Assembly (NCBI RefSeq): GCF_007830055.1
Contig: NZ_VLLE01000004.1
Span: 25,248-89,247, forward strand
Direction of reading: 5' to 3'
DNA: 64,000 nt
DNA from: Lacibacter cauensis
Lineage (GTDB): Bacteria; Bacteroidota; Bacteroidia; Chitinophagales; Chitinophagaceae
Part shown: positions 8,593 through 17,801 of the stretch, in pieces
Layout of the letters: the number at the start of each line of letters is the position of its first letter
Numbering within the stretch: position 1 is the first letter of the stretch
Made by a program: the position numbers and the translations under genes
Notes under the pieces: generated by a model
What the model was told of the DNA's origin: nothing
The model's database searches: none
Seen by the model: only the letters and a program-made list of their open reading frames with translations

Positions 8593-10944
8593 ATGAATAA
8601 AGAACAATTGCGCCGGCAGCAGGCATTGGAGTATCATGCCAAAGGCCGTCCCGGTAAAATCGAAGTCATTCCCACAAAAGAAGCAAAAACCCAGCGTGAT
8701 CTTTCATTGGCTTATTCGCCCGGTGTGGCCGAGCCTTGTATGGAAATTTTCCGCAACCCTGAAGATGTGTACAAATACACAGCAAAAGGAAATCTTGTAG
8801 CCGTTATCAGTAATGGTACAGCGGTACTCGGTTTGGGTGATATTGGTCCCGAAGCTGGTAAACCTGTAATGGAAGGCAAGGGCGTACTCTTCAAAATTTT
8901 CGCAGACATTGATGTGTTCGATATCGAGATCAATGAAAAAGACCCGGAGAAATTTGTGGAGATCGTAAAAGCGCTGGAACCAACATTCGGCGGTATCAAT
9001 CTCGAAGACATTAAAGCGCCTGAATGTTTTTACATTGAAAAGCGTTTGAAAGAAGAGATGAAAATTCCGCTGATGCACGACGATCAGCATGGCACCGCCA
9101 TCATCAGCGCTGCTGCCCTCATCAATGCATTGGAATTACAGAAAAAGAAAATCGATAAAGTACAGATTGTGGTGAATGGTGCAGGTGCTGCAGCTATTTC
9201 CTGCATCAGACTGTATGTTGCATTGGGTGCAAAAAAAGAAAACATTAAAGTATTCGATAGTAAAGGTCTTATCCAGGACGAACGAACCGACCTCGACGAT
9301 CAGAAAAAAGAATTTGTGATCAAGAGTAAACCGATGACATTGGAAGAAGGCATGAAAAATGCCGATGTGTTTATTGGGTTAAGCAAAGGCAATGTGGTGT
9401 CGAAAGAAATGGTGAAGAGTATGGCCAAGAACCCCATTGTATTTGCTATGGCCAACCCCGATCCGGAAATTTCATACGATGATGCATTGGATGCACGCAA
9501 GGATGTGATCATGGGTACAGGTCGCAGCGACTATCCGAACCAGATCAACAATGTACTGGGCTTCCCTTACATTTTCCGTGGTGCATTGGATGTGCGTGCA
9601 ACCAAGATCAACGAAGAAATGAAACTGGCTGCAGTAAAAGCATTGGCCGAGTTAACAAAAACAGTAGTGCCCGATATTGTAAACATGGCGTACAACGAAA
9701 AAAATATTTCGTTTGGCCCTACTTACATTATTCCCAAACCACTTGATCCACGTTTACTAAGTTATGTGGCACCTGCAGTAGCCAAAGCAGCCATTGAAAG
9801 TGGTGTTGCGCAACATGTAATTACCGATTGGGAAGCATACGAAGATCAACTCAACAAACGCCTTGGTATCGATAACCAGTTGTTACGTGCCATTGGCAGC
9901 AAAGCACGCAAAGATCCACGCCGTGTGGTGTTTGCCGATGCAGAAAATGTAAAAGTGTTGAAGGCTGCACAAATGGCTTTCGAAGAAGGTGTAGCTTACC
10001 CGATTTTATTGGGCGATGTAAACAACATCAAAGACATGGCCGAAGTAAATGGTATTGATCTGGATGGTATTCCTGTACTCGATCCAAAAAGTAAAGATGC
10101 TGAAACAGAAGCGATGCGTCAGAAATTTGGCGAACTGTTTTTCCAGAAACGTCAACGTAAAGGGTTAAACCGTTACGAAGCGGTGAAAGCCATGAAAGAA
10201 CGTACACACTTTGGTTGTATGATGGTGGAAACAGGTGAAGCAGATGCGTTGATCAGTGGTTTGAGCCGTAAGTATGCCGACACGATCCGTCCTGCTTTGC
10301 AGATCATCGGAAAAGATGAAAATGCAGGTAAGATTGCCGGTATGTATATTATGTTGACCAAACGTGGACCGTTGTTTCTTGCCGATGCAACGGTAAACTT
10401 TAACCCCAAAGCAGAAGAGCTCGCCGATATTACACAGCTTGTTGCAAAAGAAGTACGGGCATTTGGTATTACTCCACGTGTAGCCATGCTCAGCTACTCC
10501 AACTTTGGCAGCAGCGACAGCCCTGAAGCAAGGATGGTGGCGAAGGCAAGAGATATTGTAAAGCAGCGTGAACCAAATCTTGTTTGCGATGGCGATATTC
10601 AGCCGCTGGTAGCTTTCAATAAAGAAATTTTGAAAGAGAATTATCCGTTCAGCGAACTGGTAAACGGTGAGCCGAACGTCCTCATCTTCCCCAACCTTGC
10701 CAGCAGCAATATTGCGTACAACCTGTTGCAGGAAGTAGGTGATGCCGATGCCATCGGACCAATCTTATTAGGTTTGAAAAAGTCGGTACATATTCTGCAG
10801 TTAGGCAGTTCGGTGCGTTCTATTTTTAACATGGTGCTTATTTCTGTTATTGATGCGCAGATGAAAGGCAGAACGGATGTTGATGAAGCTATTATTAAAT
10901 CGCCATGGTGGAAACGCTTTCGTAAAGTAAGTCACGATATGTAA
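8593..10944 (+). CDS. maeB: NADP-dependent malic enzyme fused to phosphotransacetylase-like domain
   Basis: This enzyme oxidatively decarboxylates malate to pyruvate with NADP, supplying NADPH and pyruvate. The 783-residue protein is the MaeB type. Residues 1-430 are the malic enzyme half, with [10 protein letters not shown], the catalytic region [16 protein letters not shown] (here [18 protein letters not shown]), and the Rossmann motif [12 protein letters not shown]. Residues about 435-783 are a phosphate acetyl/butyryltransferase-like half, which in this family is usually regulatory (acetyl-CoA sensing) and not catalytic. The open frame runs three codons further to a TTG at 8584; the ATG at 8593 ([20 protein letters not shown]) fits the family better. 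A near-consensus -7 (TACCTTGC) lies at about 8541. Confidence 0.94.
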   Translation: MNKEQLRRQQALEYHAKGRPGKIEVIPTKEAKTQRDLSLAYSPGVAEPCMEIFRNPEDVYKYTAKGNLVAVISNGTAVLGLGDIGPEAGKPVMEGKGVLFKIFADIDVFDIEINEKDPEKFVEIVKALEPTFGGINLEDIKAPECFYIEKRLKEEMKIPLMHDDQHGTAIISAAALINALELQKKKIDKVQIVVNGAGAAAISCIRLYVALGAKKENIKVFDSKGLIQDERTDLDDQKKEFVIKSKPMTLEEGMKNADVFIGLSKGNVVSKEMVKSMAKNPIVFAMANPDPEISYDDALDARKDVIMGTGRSDYPNQINNVLGFPYIFRGALDVRATKINEEMKLAAVKALAELTKTVVPDIVNMAYNEKNISFGPTYIIPKPLDPRLLSYVAPAVAKAAIESGVAQHVITDWEAYEDQLNKRLGIDNQLLRAIGSKARKDPRRVVFADAENVKVLKAAQMAFEEGVAYPILLGDVNNIKDMAEVNGIDLDGIPVLDPKSKDAETEAMRQKFGELFFQKRQRKGLNRYEAVKAMKERTHFGCMMVETGEADALISGLSRKYADTIRPALQIIGKDENAGKIAGMYIMLTKRGPLFLADATVNFNPKAEELADITQLVAKEVRAFGITPRVAMLSYSNFGSSDSPEARMVAKARDIVKQREPNLVCDGDIQPLVAFNKEILKENYPFSELVNGEPNVLIFPNLASSNIAYNLLQEVGDADAIGPILLGLKKSVHILQLGSSVRSIFNMVLISVIDAQMKGRTDVDEAIIKSPWWKRFRKVSHDM

Positions 10945-10970
10945 TAATCGACGACAGATTACAGACAACG

Positions 10971-11036
10971 GACCACAGCAGATTATGCTGATTAATCGTT
11001 ACCAGATTAGTTTCATATTTTGCTGTGGTCTTTTTT
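10971..11036 (+). terminator. Terminator hairpin after maeB
   Basis: GACCACAGCA at 10971-10980 pairs perfectly with TGCTGTGGTC at 11021-11030, and six T follow. The loop of about 40 bases is long for an intrinsic terminator. The rest of the 10945-11169 gap carries a second sequence of the GACAGAC/CCACGGAC type in the opposite orientation at about 11111-11140, and no gene. Confidence 0.6.
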
Positions 11037-11169
11037 ATATTGCCCGTCAGCTACATCAATTACAGATCATCATTTTTAATTGTTAACTAATTGGTATAGT
11101 ACGCTGCTGTTGTCAGTCGTCCGTGGTCTATTGTCTGCCGGCTAATCATTATTTCACTATCTTCATTCT

Positions 11170-11907
11170 ATGAATTTTTTCACCCACTTTGGCCGTTACC
11201 TGCTAATGATCAAGGGTATGTTTTCCAAGCCGGAAAACATGCGTCTTTACTGGAAAGAACTGATGCATCAATGCAACGAAATCGGTATCCGTTCGGTAGG
11301 TATCGTGGTTATCATTTCGGTGTTTCTTGGTGCGGTAACAACTGTTCAAACTGCCTATCAGCTGGTTACACCGCTTATTCCTAAAACCGTTATTGCTGTA
11401 ATTGTTCGTGACAATATTATTCTTGAACTTGCTCCTACGTTGATATGCGTTGTACTGGCCGGTGTGGTTGGCAGCCGTATTGCATCGGAGTTGGGCAATA
11501 TGCGCATCAGCGAACAGATTGATGCGTTGGAAATCATGGGCATCAACACCAAAGCATATTTGATTATGCCGAAAATTTTAGCGGCGTTGATTGTTGTTCC
11601 TTGTTTGGTGGTGCTGGCAGCTGTTCTCGGTATCTGGGGTGGTAAAGTAGCCGGTAATTTATCCGGCATTCTTCCGCCAAGCATTTACAACGATGGTTTG
11701 CTCGAAGATTTTATTCCCTACAACGTATTCTTTGCACTCAGCAAAACATATACCTACGCCTTTATTATTTCCAGCATTCCTGCCTACTATGGTTATCATG
11801 TAGAAGGTGGTTCGCTGGAAATTGGACGTGCAAGTACAAAGAGTGTAATTGTAAGTTGTATTCTTATTTTATTGGCCGACTATGCGCTGGCTGCATTACT
11901 GTTATAA
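11170..11907 (+). CDS. mlaE: MlaE-family ABC transporter permease
   Basis: This is the inner-membrane permease of a lipid-transport ABC system (Mla type) that moves phospholipids between the inner and outer membranes and so maintains outer-membrane asymmetry. The 245-residue protein has five to six hydrophobic segments and the family core: FLGAVTTVQTAYQL, ELAPTLICVVLAGVVGSRIA, SELGNMRISEQIDALEIMGI and PKILAALIVVPCLVVLAAVL. The ATPase gene follows after three bases, so the two are surely co-transcribed. No MCE-domain (MlaD) gene follows here; it must lie elsewhere. Confidence 0.93.
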   Translation: MNFFTHFGRYLLMIKGMFSKPENMRLYWKELMHQCNEIGIRSVGIVVIISVFLGAVTTVQTAYQLVTPLIPKTVIAVIVRDNIILELAPTLICVVLAGVVGSRIASELGNMRISEQIDALEIMGINTKAYLIMPKILAALIVVPCLVVLAAVLGIWGGKVAGNLSGILPPSIYNDGLLEDFIPYNVFFALSKTYTYAFIISSIPAYYGYHVEGGSLEIGRASTKSVIVSCILILLADYALAALLL

Positions 11908-11910
11908 CAC

Positions 11911-12720
11911 ATGATCGAGATTAAAAATATCAGCAAAGGCTTTAACGGACGTACCGTAATTGATAATGTTTCTGCTACGCTCGAAACAGGCAAGTGTAAT
12001 TTAATTATCGGTGCAAGTGGCAGTGGTAAAACGGTAATGATGAAATGTTTGATTGGTTTATTTGAGCCCGATGCAGGTGAAGTGCTGTATGATGGCGACA
12101 GTATTACCAATATGAACGAAGAAGGACGAAAGCAGTTACGTCAGCAGATTGGCATGCTGTTCCAGGGTTCGGCTTTGTTTGATTCCATGACGGTGGAACA
12201 GAATGTGATGTTTCCGCTCGATATGTTTACCAAGCTTAACCTGAAACAAAAACACGAGAAAGTAAACGAAGTACTGGCTCGTGTAAACCTCACCGGTGCC
12301 AACGATAAATATCCTGCGGAGATCAGTGGGGGTATGAAGAAACGTGTGGGTATTGCACGTGCCATTGTGCTGAATCCGAAATTTTTATTTTGCGATGAAC
12401 CCAACTCCGGCCTCGACCCCAAGACATCGTTGGTAATTGATAAGCTCATTAAAGAAATTACTACTGAGTTTGGTATGACCACTGTTGTCAACACACACGA
12501 CATGAACAGTGTAATGGAAATAGGCGATAACATTATTTTCATGCACCAGGGCCATAAAGAATGGGAAGGTTCTAACAAAGACATCATCTTCAGTAAAAAT
12601 GAAGAGCTCAACAAATTCATTTTTGCATCCGACTTTTTGCAGGATGCAAAAGATATGCGCATGTTGGAAGCAAAAGGAAAAATTAAGACCGACAGGGATA
12701 TGGATGAAATGACGAAGTAA
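11911..12720 (+). CDS. mlaF: MlaF-family ABC transporter ATP-binding protein
   Basis: This is the cytoplasmic ATPase that powers the MlaE permease encoded immediately upstream. The 269-residue protein shows Walker A GASGSGKT at about residue 33-40, the Q-loop in IGMLFQGSALFDSMTV, the signature EISGGMKKRVGIARAIVLNP (the MKKRV form typical of Mla/Mkl ATPases), Walker B FLFCDEPNSGLDP, and the H-loop in VNTHDMNSVMEIGD. The C-terminal extension of roughly 25 residues is charged. Three bases separate it from mlaE. Confidence 0.94.
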   Translation: MIEIKNISKGFNGRTVIDNVSATLETGKCNLIIGASGSGKTVMMKCLIGLFEPDAGEVLYDGDSITNMNEEGRKQLRQQIGMLFQGSALFDSMTVEQNVMFPLDMFTKLNLKQKHEKVNEVLARVNLTGANDKYPAEISGGMKKRVGIARAIVLNPKFLFCDEPNSGLDPKTSLVIDKLIKEITTEFGMTTVVNTHDMNSVMEIGDNIIFMHQGHKEWEGSNKDIIFSKNEELNKFIFASDFLQDAKDMRMLEAKGKIKTDRDMDEMTK

Positions 12721-12740
12721 CGGCCACACTTGCGTGCCGG

Positions 12741-12748
12741 TAAATTTG
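12741..12748 (+). promoter_or_regulatory. -7 promoter element for the DUF4198 gene
   Basis: TAAATTTG is an exact TAnnTTTG match, 30 bases upstream of the ATG at 12779. No TTG lies at the usual -33 spacing (the nearest is only 8 bases away), so strength is uncertain. Confidence 0.45.
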
Positions 12749-12778
12749 CAGTATCTTACTGCAACAGAAAACAATGCC

Positions 12779-13612
12779 ATGAAAAGAATTAACTCTGTTT
12801 CGTTACTTGTTTTTCTTTTGCTTGCTTTACCACTTGCCGGTCATGAATTCTGGCTTGAACCTCAGCAATATCTATTTTCCCGTACTGATGAAGTCAATAT
12901 CCGTTTTCGGGTCGGCGAACATTTTACCGGCGAGAACTGGACAGGTAACCGTCAAAAAATAAATACCCTTAAACTTTATTATGCTGATATCAGCGACGAC
13001 CTCAGCGATGCATTAAGCGAAGATGAAGGCGACTCTTTGCAATTTTCGATACATGAGGAAGGTACGGTGATGGTTGCTTTCAACAGCAGCAATTCCTTTA
13101 TTGAACTGGATGCTGCAGCATTTACTACTTACCTCGAAGAAGATGGATTGTACAACGCAATTGACCTGCGCAAACACCTCAACGAAACCGATTCTGTCGG
13201 CAGGGAATATTACCAGCGTTCAGTTAAAACCATTGTGCAGGTGGGCGCACTTAAAACCAATATTTACAAAAAGCAAACAGGCTTACCTGTTGATCTTATT
13301 CCACTCTCCCATCCCTATCAACTAAAAAATGGCGACTCTATTACAGTTCAGGCGTTGTTTAAAGGCGAACCGTTGAGCAATGCGAAAATCCGTACCTGGC
13401 ATAAACTGCCAACCGGTGTAACAACGAACAGTTACATGAGCAATGCCAAAGGTGAAATCCGCTTTCCCGTTACCACAAGCGGCGAATGGATGGTGAGCTG
13501 TGTGCAGATGATCCGTTTGCAAGATGATGCCAATGCAAACTGGCAAAGCTATTGGGGCAGTTTAACCTGGGGTTATACGGGAAAGAATATCAACACAGCA
13601 ATGGCGAGATAA
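12779..13612 (+). CDS. Secreted DUF4198-family protein
   Basis: A 277-residue periplasmic or secreted protein. The signal peptide is MKRINSVSLLVFLLLALPLAG, and the mature part begins HEFWLEPQQYLF. Family DUF4198 characteristically starts with this His-X-Phe/Phe-Trp-Leu motif just after cleavage, and members are often found near metal-uptake genes. A second domain (about residues 180-265) resembles an Ig-like fold: GDSITVQALFKGEPLSNAKI, then KGEIRFPVTTSGEWMVSCV. The metal link is known only for the family; nothing in the neighbourhood (mlaEF upstream, a small membrane protein downstream) supports a specific metal. The signal peptide fixes the start at 12779. Confidence 0.8.
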   Translation: MKRINSVSLLVFLLLALPLAGHEFWLEPQQYLFSRTDEVNIRFRVGEHFTGENWTGNRQKINTLKLYYADISDDLSDALSEDEGDSLQFSIHEEGTVMVAFNSSNSFIELDAAAFTTYLEEDGLYNAIDLRKHLNETDSVGREYYQRSVKTIVQVGALKTNIYKKQTGLPVDLIPLSHPYQLKNGDSITVQALFKGEPLSNAKIRTWHKLPTGVTTNSYMSNAKGEIRFPVTTSGEWMVSCVQMIRLQDDANANWQSYWGSLTWGYTGKNINTAMAR

Positions 13613-13641
13613 AGATTCCAAAAAACAAAAGCCAAATTCCA

Positions 13642-14097
13642 ATGGGCAAACTACTTCATTACCCTGTAAGACTTTTGTTCTTTGCACATACTATCAATGT
13701 ACTTTTAGTTACCTGGCTGTATTGGAATATTAACGACTATAATACAGCAGCACAAGTTTCATCAACTAAAATTTCAACATTCAAGCTACTGAATGAACTT
13801 TTAAAAGGCATTGCTGATACACTACAGCAATGGTTACTTTTTTTATGTTTGGTTGCAGTACTGTATGTTTTGTTTTTGATCGCATTAAAAATGGTTTGTC
13901 GCATTAGGATTAAAGAGTTACTTCTTTTCGCACTCATCACAGCACATGGAATGTTCATAATCTTGTTGATCTTATCTGCCACTATAACTGGCCACATTGC
14001 AAACTATCTGTTTGTTTTCCTCCTGTTGCTGATTAACTTTCTTCTGCTGAAGTTTTCAGACTATTGGAATTATACTGCTGACGGGCTGCCCGATTGA
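13642..14097 (+). CDS. Small four-helix membrane protein, unknown function
   Basis: The open frame begins at 13552, inside the upstream gene. The likely start is the ATG at 13642, giving 151 residues (MGKLLHYPVRLLFFAHTINV). Four hydrophobic segments are clear: LLFFAHTINVLLVTWLYW, WLLFLCLVAVLYVLFLIAL, LLLFALITAHGMFIILLILS and ANYLFVFLLLLINFLLL. I do not recognise a family. It follows the DUF4198 gene by 29 bases and is probably co-transcribed with it. The last codons and stop (GLPD, then TGA at 14095) overlap the start of an extragenic repeat, so the C-terminus may have been set by insertion of that repeat. Confidence 0.55.
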   Translation: MGKLLHYPVRLLFFAHTINVLLVTWLYWNINDYNTAAQVSSTKISTFKLLNELLKGIADTLQQWLLFLCLVAVLYVLFLIALKMVCRIRIKELLLFALITAHGMFIILLILSATITGHIANYLFVFLLLLINFLLLKFSDYWNYTADGLPD

Positions 14098-14186
14098 AGC
14101 GGTAGCTTGCCACACCCCAACAGCGGCTGTAAGCCCTGTGGGCGGTTGGCAACTACAAGCGTAAAGCGGGAACAATTGTTCGTTTT
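14092..14186 (+). repeat. Extragenic palindromic repeat, copy A
   Basis: This GC-richer stretch begins ATTGAAGCGG and ends near CAAGCGTAAAGCGGG. Inside is the inverted pair TTGCCA / TGGCAA with a nested GCCC-TGT-GGGC hairpin. A 12-bp palindrome, GAACAATTGTTC (14170-14181), and a short T run follow. Copy B at 61812-61913 shares the boundary motifs TTGAAGCGG and AGCGTAAAGC but has a different interior. I believe elements of this style are common between Bacteroidota genes. Confidence 0.5.
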
Positions 14187-14223
14187 TGCAGCAGCGAAGA
14201 AAGCCCCTTCTCTTGTGTTTTAA

Positions 14224-14257
14224 TTGCCCCAAACTTATCAATCATCCCCTATCTTTG
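14224..14257 (+). promoter_or_regulatory. Promoter of sucD
   Basis: TATCTTTG at 14250-14257 is an exact TAnnTTTG element, and a TTG at 14224-14226 lies 23 bases upstream, the long end of the accepted spacing. The sucD ATG is 23 bases downstream. The promoter lies inside the longer open frame and excludes an upstream start. Confidence 0.65.
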
Positions 14258-14280
14258 CGGCACTTAATAAAGTATTCCAA

Positions 14281-15153
14281 ATGAGCATCCTCGTTAATAA
14301 AAACTCCAAAGTAATTGTGCAGGGTTTTACCGGCACAGAAGGTACTTTCCATGCAACGCAAATGATCGAATACGGCACCAACCTTGTTGGTGGTGTTACA
14401 CCTGGTAAAGGCGGTACTACGCATCTCGATCGTCCTGTATTTAACACGGTAGAAGAAGCCGTACAAAAAGCAGGTGCCAACGTGAGTATCATTTTTGTAC
14501 CCCCTGCATTTGCAGCCGATGCCATTATGGAAGCTGCCAACGCAGGTATTGAACTGGTGGTTTGTATTACAGAAGGTATTCCTGTGCAGGACATGGTTAA
14601 GGCGAAGAATTATCTTGTTGGAACCAACACCCGTTTAATCGGACCAAACTGTCCCGGTGTAATTACTGCCGGCGAATGTAAGGTTGGTATCATGCCCGGT
14701 TTTGTATTTAAGCAGGGACGTATCGGTATCGTTTCAAAAAGCGGTACACTTACCTACGAAGCGGCTGACCAGGTGGCGAAAGCTGGCTTGGGTGTAAGCA
14801 CAGCAGTAGGTATTGGTGGCGATCCTATCATTGGCACTACTACCAAGGAAGCGTTGGAATTGTTTATGAACGACCCCGAAACGGATGCAGTGGTAATGAT
14901 CGGTGAAATTGGTGGTGGTATGGAAGCAGAAGCTGCACGTTGGTACAAAGAAAATGCAAAGAAACCGGTGGTTGGTTTTATTGCCGGACAAACAGCGCCT
15001 CCCGGCCGTCGTATGGGTCATGCCGGTGCAATCATTGGTGGTGCTGAAGATACTGCTGAAGCGAAAATGAAGATCATGGCTGAGTGTGGCATTAACGTAG
15101 TAGCAAGCCCTGCAGATATTGGTAAAACAATGGCTGCGGTATTAGGTAAATAA
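14281..15153 (+). CDS. sucD: Succinyl-CoA synthetase (ligase) alpha subunit
   Basis: With SucC it converts succinyl-CoA to succinate with substrate-level phosphorylation in the TCA cycle. The 290-residue product has the CoA-binding Rossmann region ([20 protein letters not shown], then [18 protein letters not shown]), the ligase region [20 protein letters not shown], and the phospho-histidine H247 in [13 protein letters not shown]. The length is normal. The start at 14281 matches the family N-terminus and the promoter just upstream. sucC is not adjacent. Confidence 0.96.
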   Translation: MSILVNKNSKVIVQGFTGTEGTFHATQMIEYGTNLVGGVTPGKGGTTHLDRPVFNTVEEAVQKAGANVSIIFVPPAFAADAIMEAANAGIELVVCITEGIPVQDMVKAKNYLVGTNTRLIGPNCPGVITAGECKVGIMPGFVFKQGRIGIVSKSGTLTYEAADQVAKAGLGVSTAVGIGGDPIIGTTTKEALELFMNDPETDAVVMIGEIGGGMEAEAARWYKENAKKPVVGFIAGQTAPPGRRMGHAGAIIGGAEDTAEAKMKIMAECGINVVASPADIGKTMAAVLGK

Positions 15154-15176
15154 GATTTGTTTTAAGAATATGATTG

Positions 15177-15202
15177 AAACCCTGCACTAGTGCAGGGTTT
15201 TT
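15177..15202 (+). terminator. Rho-independent terminator after sucD
   Basis: AAACCCTGCAC and GTGCAGGGTTT flank a central TA in a near-perfect 24-base palindrome that ends in a T run. A hairpin with a four-base loop (CTAG) is the likely RNA form. Confidence 0.88.
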
Positions 15203-15254
15203 GCTTTTAAAAACAATCTGTTTTGCTGTTTAGCGTTATTACAAAAAAGGAAAG

Positions 15255-15650
15255 ATGCATCGCTTATGTATTTTAATTCTGCTTTTATTCGCAGGCTTTG
15301 TAAGCATGGCCCAAAGCCAGTCGGTTACTGAAAAAGATTTTCGCTTATTAATTGACGGGAAACAGTACACAGATTCTGTAAACAGTATTTCACTTGCAGA
15401 TCTCTTGAAAATGCAAAAGGTTGCTGCAAACTTTTCGTGGATAACTGTGAAAAGTATTGTTATTTATTATGAACCTCCTTTTGGGGAAACAGCCTTTCAA
15501 AGATGTACTGTCGATACCATTTGTAATGATGCAAAAGAATTGATTAAAAAATTTAAACCCGGTTATCTTATTGGCATTTCGGCTGACGAAGCCGTTAACA
15601 GACAAGGAAAAAAGATTTATATAAAGGAAGTATTTTTCCGGATAAAATAA
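15255..15650 (+). CDS. Small secreted protein, unknown (possible GldM-like C-terminal fold)
   Basis: 131 residues with signal peptide MHRLCILILLLFAGFVSMAQ. The mature part begins SQSVTEKDFRLLIDGK. Its last 40 residues (LIKKFKPGYLIGISADEAVN, then GKKIYIKEVFFRIK) resemble the C-terminal beta-strand pattern of GldM-type proteins of the T9SS motor, where a 'KPG-x-I-x-I-x-[DE]-x-[AK]' stretch is common. That likeness is weak and only by eye, so no function is assigned. It lies between sucD and a pentapeptide-repeat gene and has no evident promoter. Confidence 0.6.
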   Translation: MHRLCILILLLFAGFVSMAQSQSVTEKDFRLLIDGKQYTDSVNSISLADLLKMQKVAANFSWITVKSIVIYYEPPFGETAFQRCTVDTICNDAKELIKKFKPGYLIGISADEAVNRQGKKIYIKEVFFRIK

Positions 15651-15698
15651 TTCTGTTACTGTTATCAGGCTTTCATTAATTCCTTTTACTTTAGTTCA

Positions 15699-16271
15699 AT
15701 GCAAATCGACTACATCGAAGACGAAGAATTTGAAGGCATTGATTTTACAAGCAACGCTTTCAAAAAAGGTGAATACGAAAACTGCACATTCACCAACTGT
15801 AATTTTGCAGAAGTAAATCTTTCAAAAACAACTTTCATTGATTGCATTTTCGACAACTGTAACCTGAGTGCAGCCAATGTTAATGGCACAGCATTTCAGG
15901 AAATACAGTTTAGCAATTGCAAGCTCATGGGGTTGCGTTTTGAAGATTGCAATACATTTTTATTTGCTGTAACCTTTACCAACTGTCTGCTGAACCTTTC
16001 TACTTTTTACAAACTGAAACTAAAGAACACACGCTTTACCAATTGCAGTTTGCAGCAGGTTGATTTTACCGAAGCTGATTTGAGCAGTGCTGATTTTACC
16101 GATTGTGATTTACTGCACACCACATTCGACAATACGATCCTGGAAAAAGCCGATTTCAGAACAGCCCTCAACTTTTCGATTGACCCTGAACGAAACAAGC
16201 TGAAGAAAGCAAAATTTTCAACAGCGTCATTAGCCGGACTACTTGCCAAATACGATTTACAAATTGATTAA
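15699..16271 (+). CDS. Pentapeptide-repeat protein (Qnr-like family)
   Basis: 190 residues built almost wholly of pentapeptide repeats of the A(D/N)LXX type, for example CTFTNCNFAEVNLSKTTFID, RFTNCSLQQVDFTEADLSSA and DFTDCDLLHTTF. These fold as a right-handed quadrilateral beta-helix. The C-terminal segment (SIDPERNKLKKAKFSTASLA, then GLLAKYDLQID) is like the tail of Qnr-type proteins, which mimic DNA and protect gyrase. Chromosomal members of this family are widespread and usually have no proven role, so quinolone protection is only a possibility. It is followed after nine bases by a methyltransferase gene, probably in one transcript. A -7-like TTTACTTTAG lies just upstream. Confidence 0.85.
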   Translation: MQIDYIEDEEFEGIDFTSNAFKKGEYENCTFTNCNFAEVNLSKTTFIDCIFDNCNLSAANVNGTAFQEIQFSNCKLMGLRFEDCNTFLFAVTFTNCLLNLSTFYKLKLKNTRFTNCSLQQVDFTEADLSSADFTDCDLLHTTFDNTILEKADFRTALNFSIDPERNKLKKAKFSTASLAGLLAKYDLQID

Positions 16272-16280
16272 ATTACAAGC

Positions 16281-16910
16281 ATGAACAGCGTACAACAAGC
16301 CTATAACAGTTGGGCACAGCAATACGACAGCAACGAAAATAAAACCCGTGACCTGGAAGCAAGATCGTTACGGGAAACACTTGCGCCTTTAAGCTTTGAA
16401 CGCTGCCTGGAAATCGGCTGTGGTACGGGCAAGAACACCGTTTGGCTGATGGAGAAAGCTGCATCGGTTACAGCTGTTGATCTGAGCGAAGAAATGCTGG
16501 GCAAAGCAAGAGCAAAAATCACCGCAGCACATGTACAGTTTGTGCAGGCCGATATTACTCAACCGTGGAGCTTTGCTGCTACACAATTCGATCTGGTGGG
16601 CTTTAGTCTTGTGTTGGAACATATCGAACAGCTTTCGCCTGTATTAAAAAAAGCAGCCGACGCTTTAAAGCCCGGCGGTTATCTCTATATCAGCGAACTG
16701 CATCCCTTTAAACAATACAACGGCAGTAAAGCAAGGTTTGAAACCGAAACAGGCACACAGGTTGTTACCTGTTTCAATCATCATATAAGCGACTTTATGG
16801 ATGCAGCCAAAGCAAATGGTTTGCAGTTACTTTCACTTACAGAATATTTTGATGAAGATGACCGTACTACAATTCCCCGTTTACTCACATTACTGTTTCA
16901 GAAAAAATAA
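16281..16910 (+). CDS. Class I SAM-dependent methyltransferase
   Basis: 209 residues with the SAM-binding Rossmann fold. Motif I is CLEIGCGTGKNTVWL (about residues 38-52), the acidic end of beta-2 is VTAVDLSEEML, motif post-II is FVQADITQPW, and FDLVGFSLVLEHI is the usual beta-4 region. KPGGYLYISELHP is motif III. It belongs to the Methyltransf_11/25 group; the substrate cannot be read from the sequence. It is probably co-transcribed with the pentapeptide-repeat gene nine bases upstream, and both end at the terminator at 16914. Confidence 0.88.
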   Translation: MNSVQQAYNSWAQQYDSNENKTRDLEARSLRETLAPLSFERCLEIGCGTGKNTVWLMEKAASVTAVDLSEEMLGKARAKITAAHVQFVQADITQPWSFAATQFDLVGFSLVLEHIEQLSPVLKKAADALKPGGYLYISELHPFKQYNGSKARFETETGTQVVTCFNHHISDFMDAAKANGLQLLSLTEYFDEDDRTTIPRLLTLLFQKK

Positions 16911-16913
16911 AGA

Positions 16914-16935
16914 AGCCTCCGTTTCCGGAGGCTTT
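16914..16935. terminator. Bidirectional terminator between convergent genes
   Basis: The stem AGCCTCCG / CGGAGGCT has a four-base loop. A short T run lies on the + strand, and a longer T-rich stretch follows on the minus strand. It serves the methyltransferase gene (+) and the DUF4476 gene (-). Confidence 0.75.
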
Positions 16936-16963
16936 CAGGCTGGTGCTTTTACTGAATACCTTC

Positions 16964-17725
16964 TTAATCTCTGTAAGAAGCAATGTATCGTGTCAATTCT
17001 GTTTTGCTTGTTCCGTAACTAAACGCATCGTTCACAATAAAATAACTGTTCCTATCGGTTGTGTAACGGTAAGCATACTTCGCCAACTCGAGTTTGTTTT
17101 GTTCAAAACTCATCAACTGTACCAACTCTTTTATCTGTTGTGCACTAACGGGATTGTTGGGTAAAACCGAACGGAGTAATTCCATTTTGTTATCATCGAA
17201 ATTGCTGCGTTCAACCGATTGTTTCAACTGCTGAAACTTCTGGTAATCCATCGGCTGGTAACGGTTATTACCATTGTTGCCCCATCCATCGTTATTGCGA
17301 TCGTTACCCCAACCACCATTGTTGCGGTCGTCACGGTTATTCCAGCCATCATCGTAACGGTTATCAATTGCCTGTTCATCCACAAACACTTTACCAAAAC
17401 GGTTTACAACAATATCGGTATGCATACCTCTGCGGATATTGAGGTTGGTGTTGTAGATGAGTTCATCACGGTTGTTACCAAATATTCCCCTGCGCCGGTT
17501 ATTGTTGTTGTTATAATTAACTGCATAAATCTGCACACGGTGATAACCCGGGTTTAAATTGCTGATGCGGAACTCACGGTTTCCAACCTGCACCTGTCTG
17601 CCATCCACCATTACACGAATAGGATTCACCGACATACTGGTGATGCTTAATCTTCCATCGTCCCAACCTGCAAATACTGCTGTGGTCATTAAAAGAAAAG
17701 CGACGAGTGTAAAAATTCTGTTCAT
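16964..17725 (-). CDS. Secreted DUF4476 protein with Asn/Gly-rich linker
   Basis: 253 residues with signal peptide MNRIFTLVAFLLMTTAVFAG. An N-terminal beta domain (SVNPIRVMVDGRQVQVGNRE, then HRVQIYAVNYN) is followed by a low-complexity linker rich in Asn, Gly, Trp and Asp (about residues 118-155). The C-terminal helical DUF4476 domain spans about residues 160-250 (FQQLKQSVERSNFDDNKMEL, VLPNNPVSAQQIKELVQLMS, RYTTDRNSYFIVNDAFSY). DUF4476 is common in Bacteroidota envelopes and has no known function. The strong ribosome binding site at 17731-17738 confirms the start. Confidence 0.85.
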   Translation of the reverse strand: MNRIFTLVAFLLMTTAVFAGWDDGRLSITSMSVNPIRVMVDGRQVQVGNREFRISNLNPGYHRVQIYAVNYNNNNNRRRGIFGNNRDELIYNTNLNIRRGMHTDIVVNRFGKVFVDEQAIDNRYDDGWNNRDDRNNGGWGNDRNNDGWGNNGNNRYQPMDYQKFQQLKQSVERSNFDDNKMELLRSVLPNNPVSAQQIKELVQLMSFEQNKLELAKYAYRYTTDRNSYFIVNDAFSYGTSKTELTRYIASYRD

Positions 17726-17730
17726 AAAAA

Positions 17731-17738
17731 CCTCCTTT
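17731..17738 (-). promoter_or_regulatory. Strong Shine-Dalgarno site of the DUF4476 gene
   Basis: On the minus strand it reads AAAGGAGG, five bases before the ATG. Such an extended Shine-Dalgarno match is rare in this window, where most genes have none. Confidence 0.7.
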
Positions 17739-17801
17739 GTTTATTCATTCAGACGCAACAACAAAGCCGAAGGCAAAATACAGGCTGATAAAGATTCGTT
17801 A

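Noticed and set aside
10945..11169. Possible tRNA or small RNA in the gap after maeB
   Set aside because: No cloverleaf, no T-arm GTTCRA motif; the pairing seen is explained by the terminator hairpin and by GACAGAC-type sequences.
13552..13641. Upstream extension of the small membrane protein
   Set aside because: It lies inside the DUF4198 gene in another frame and is polar; the hydrophobic protein begins at the ATG at 13642.
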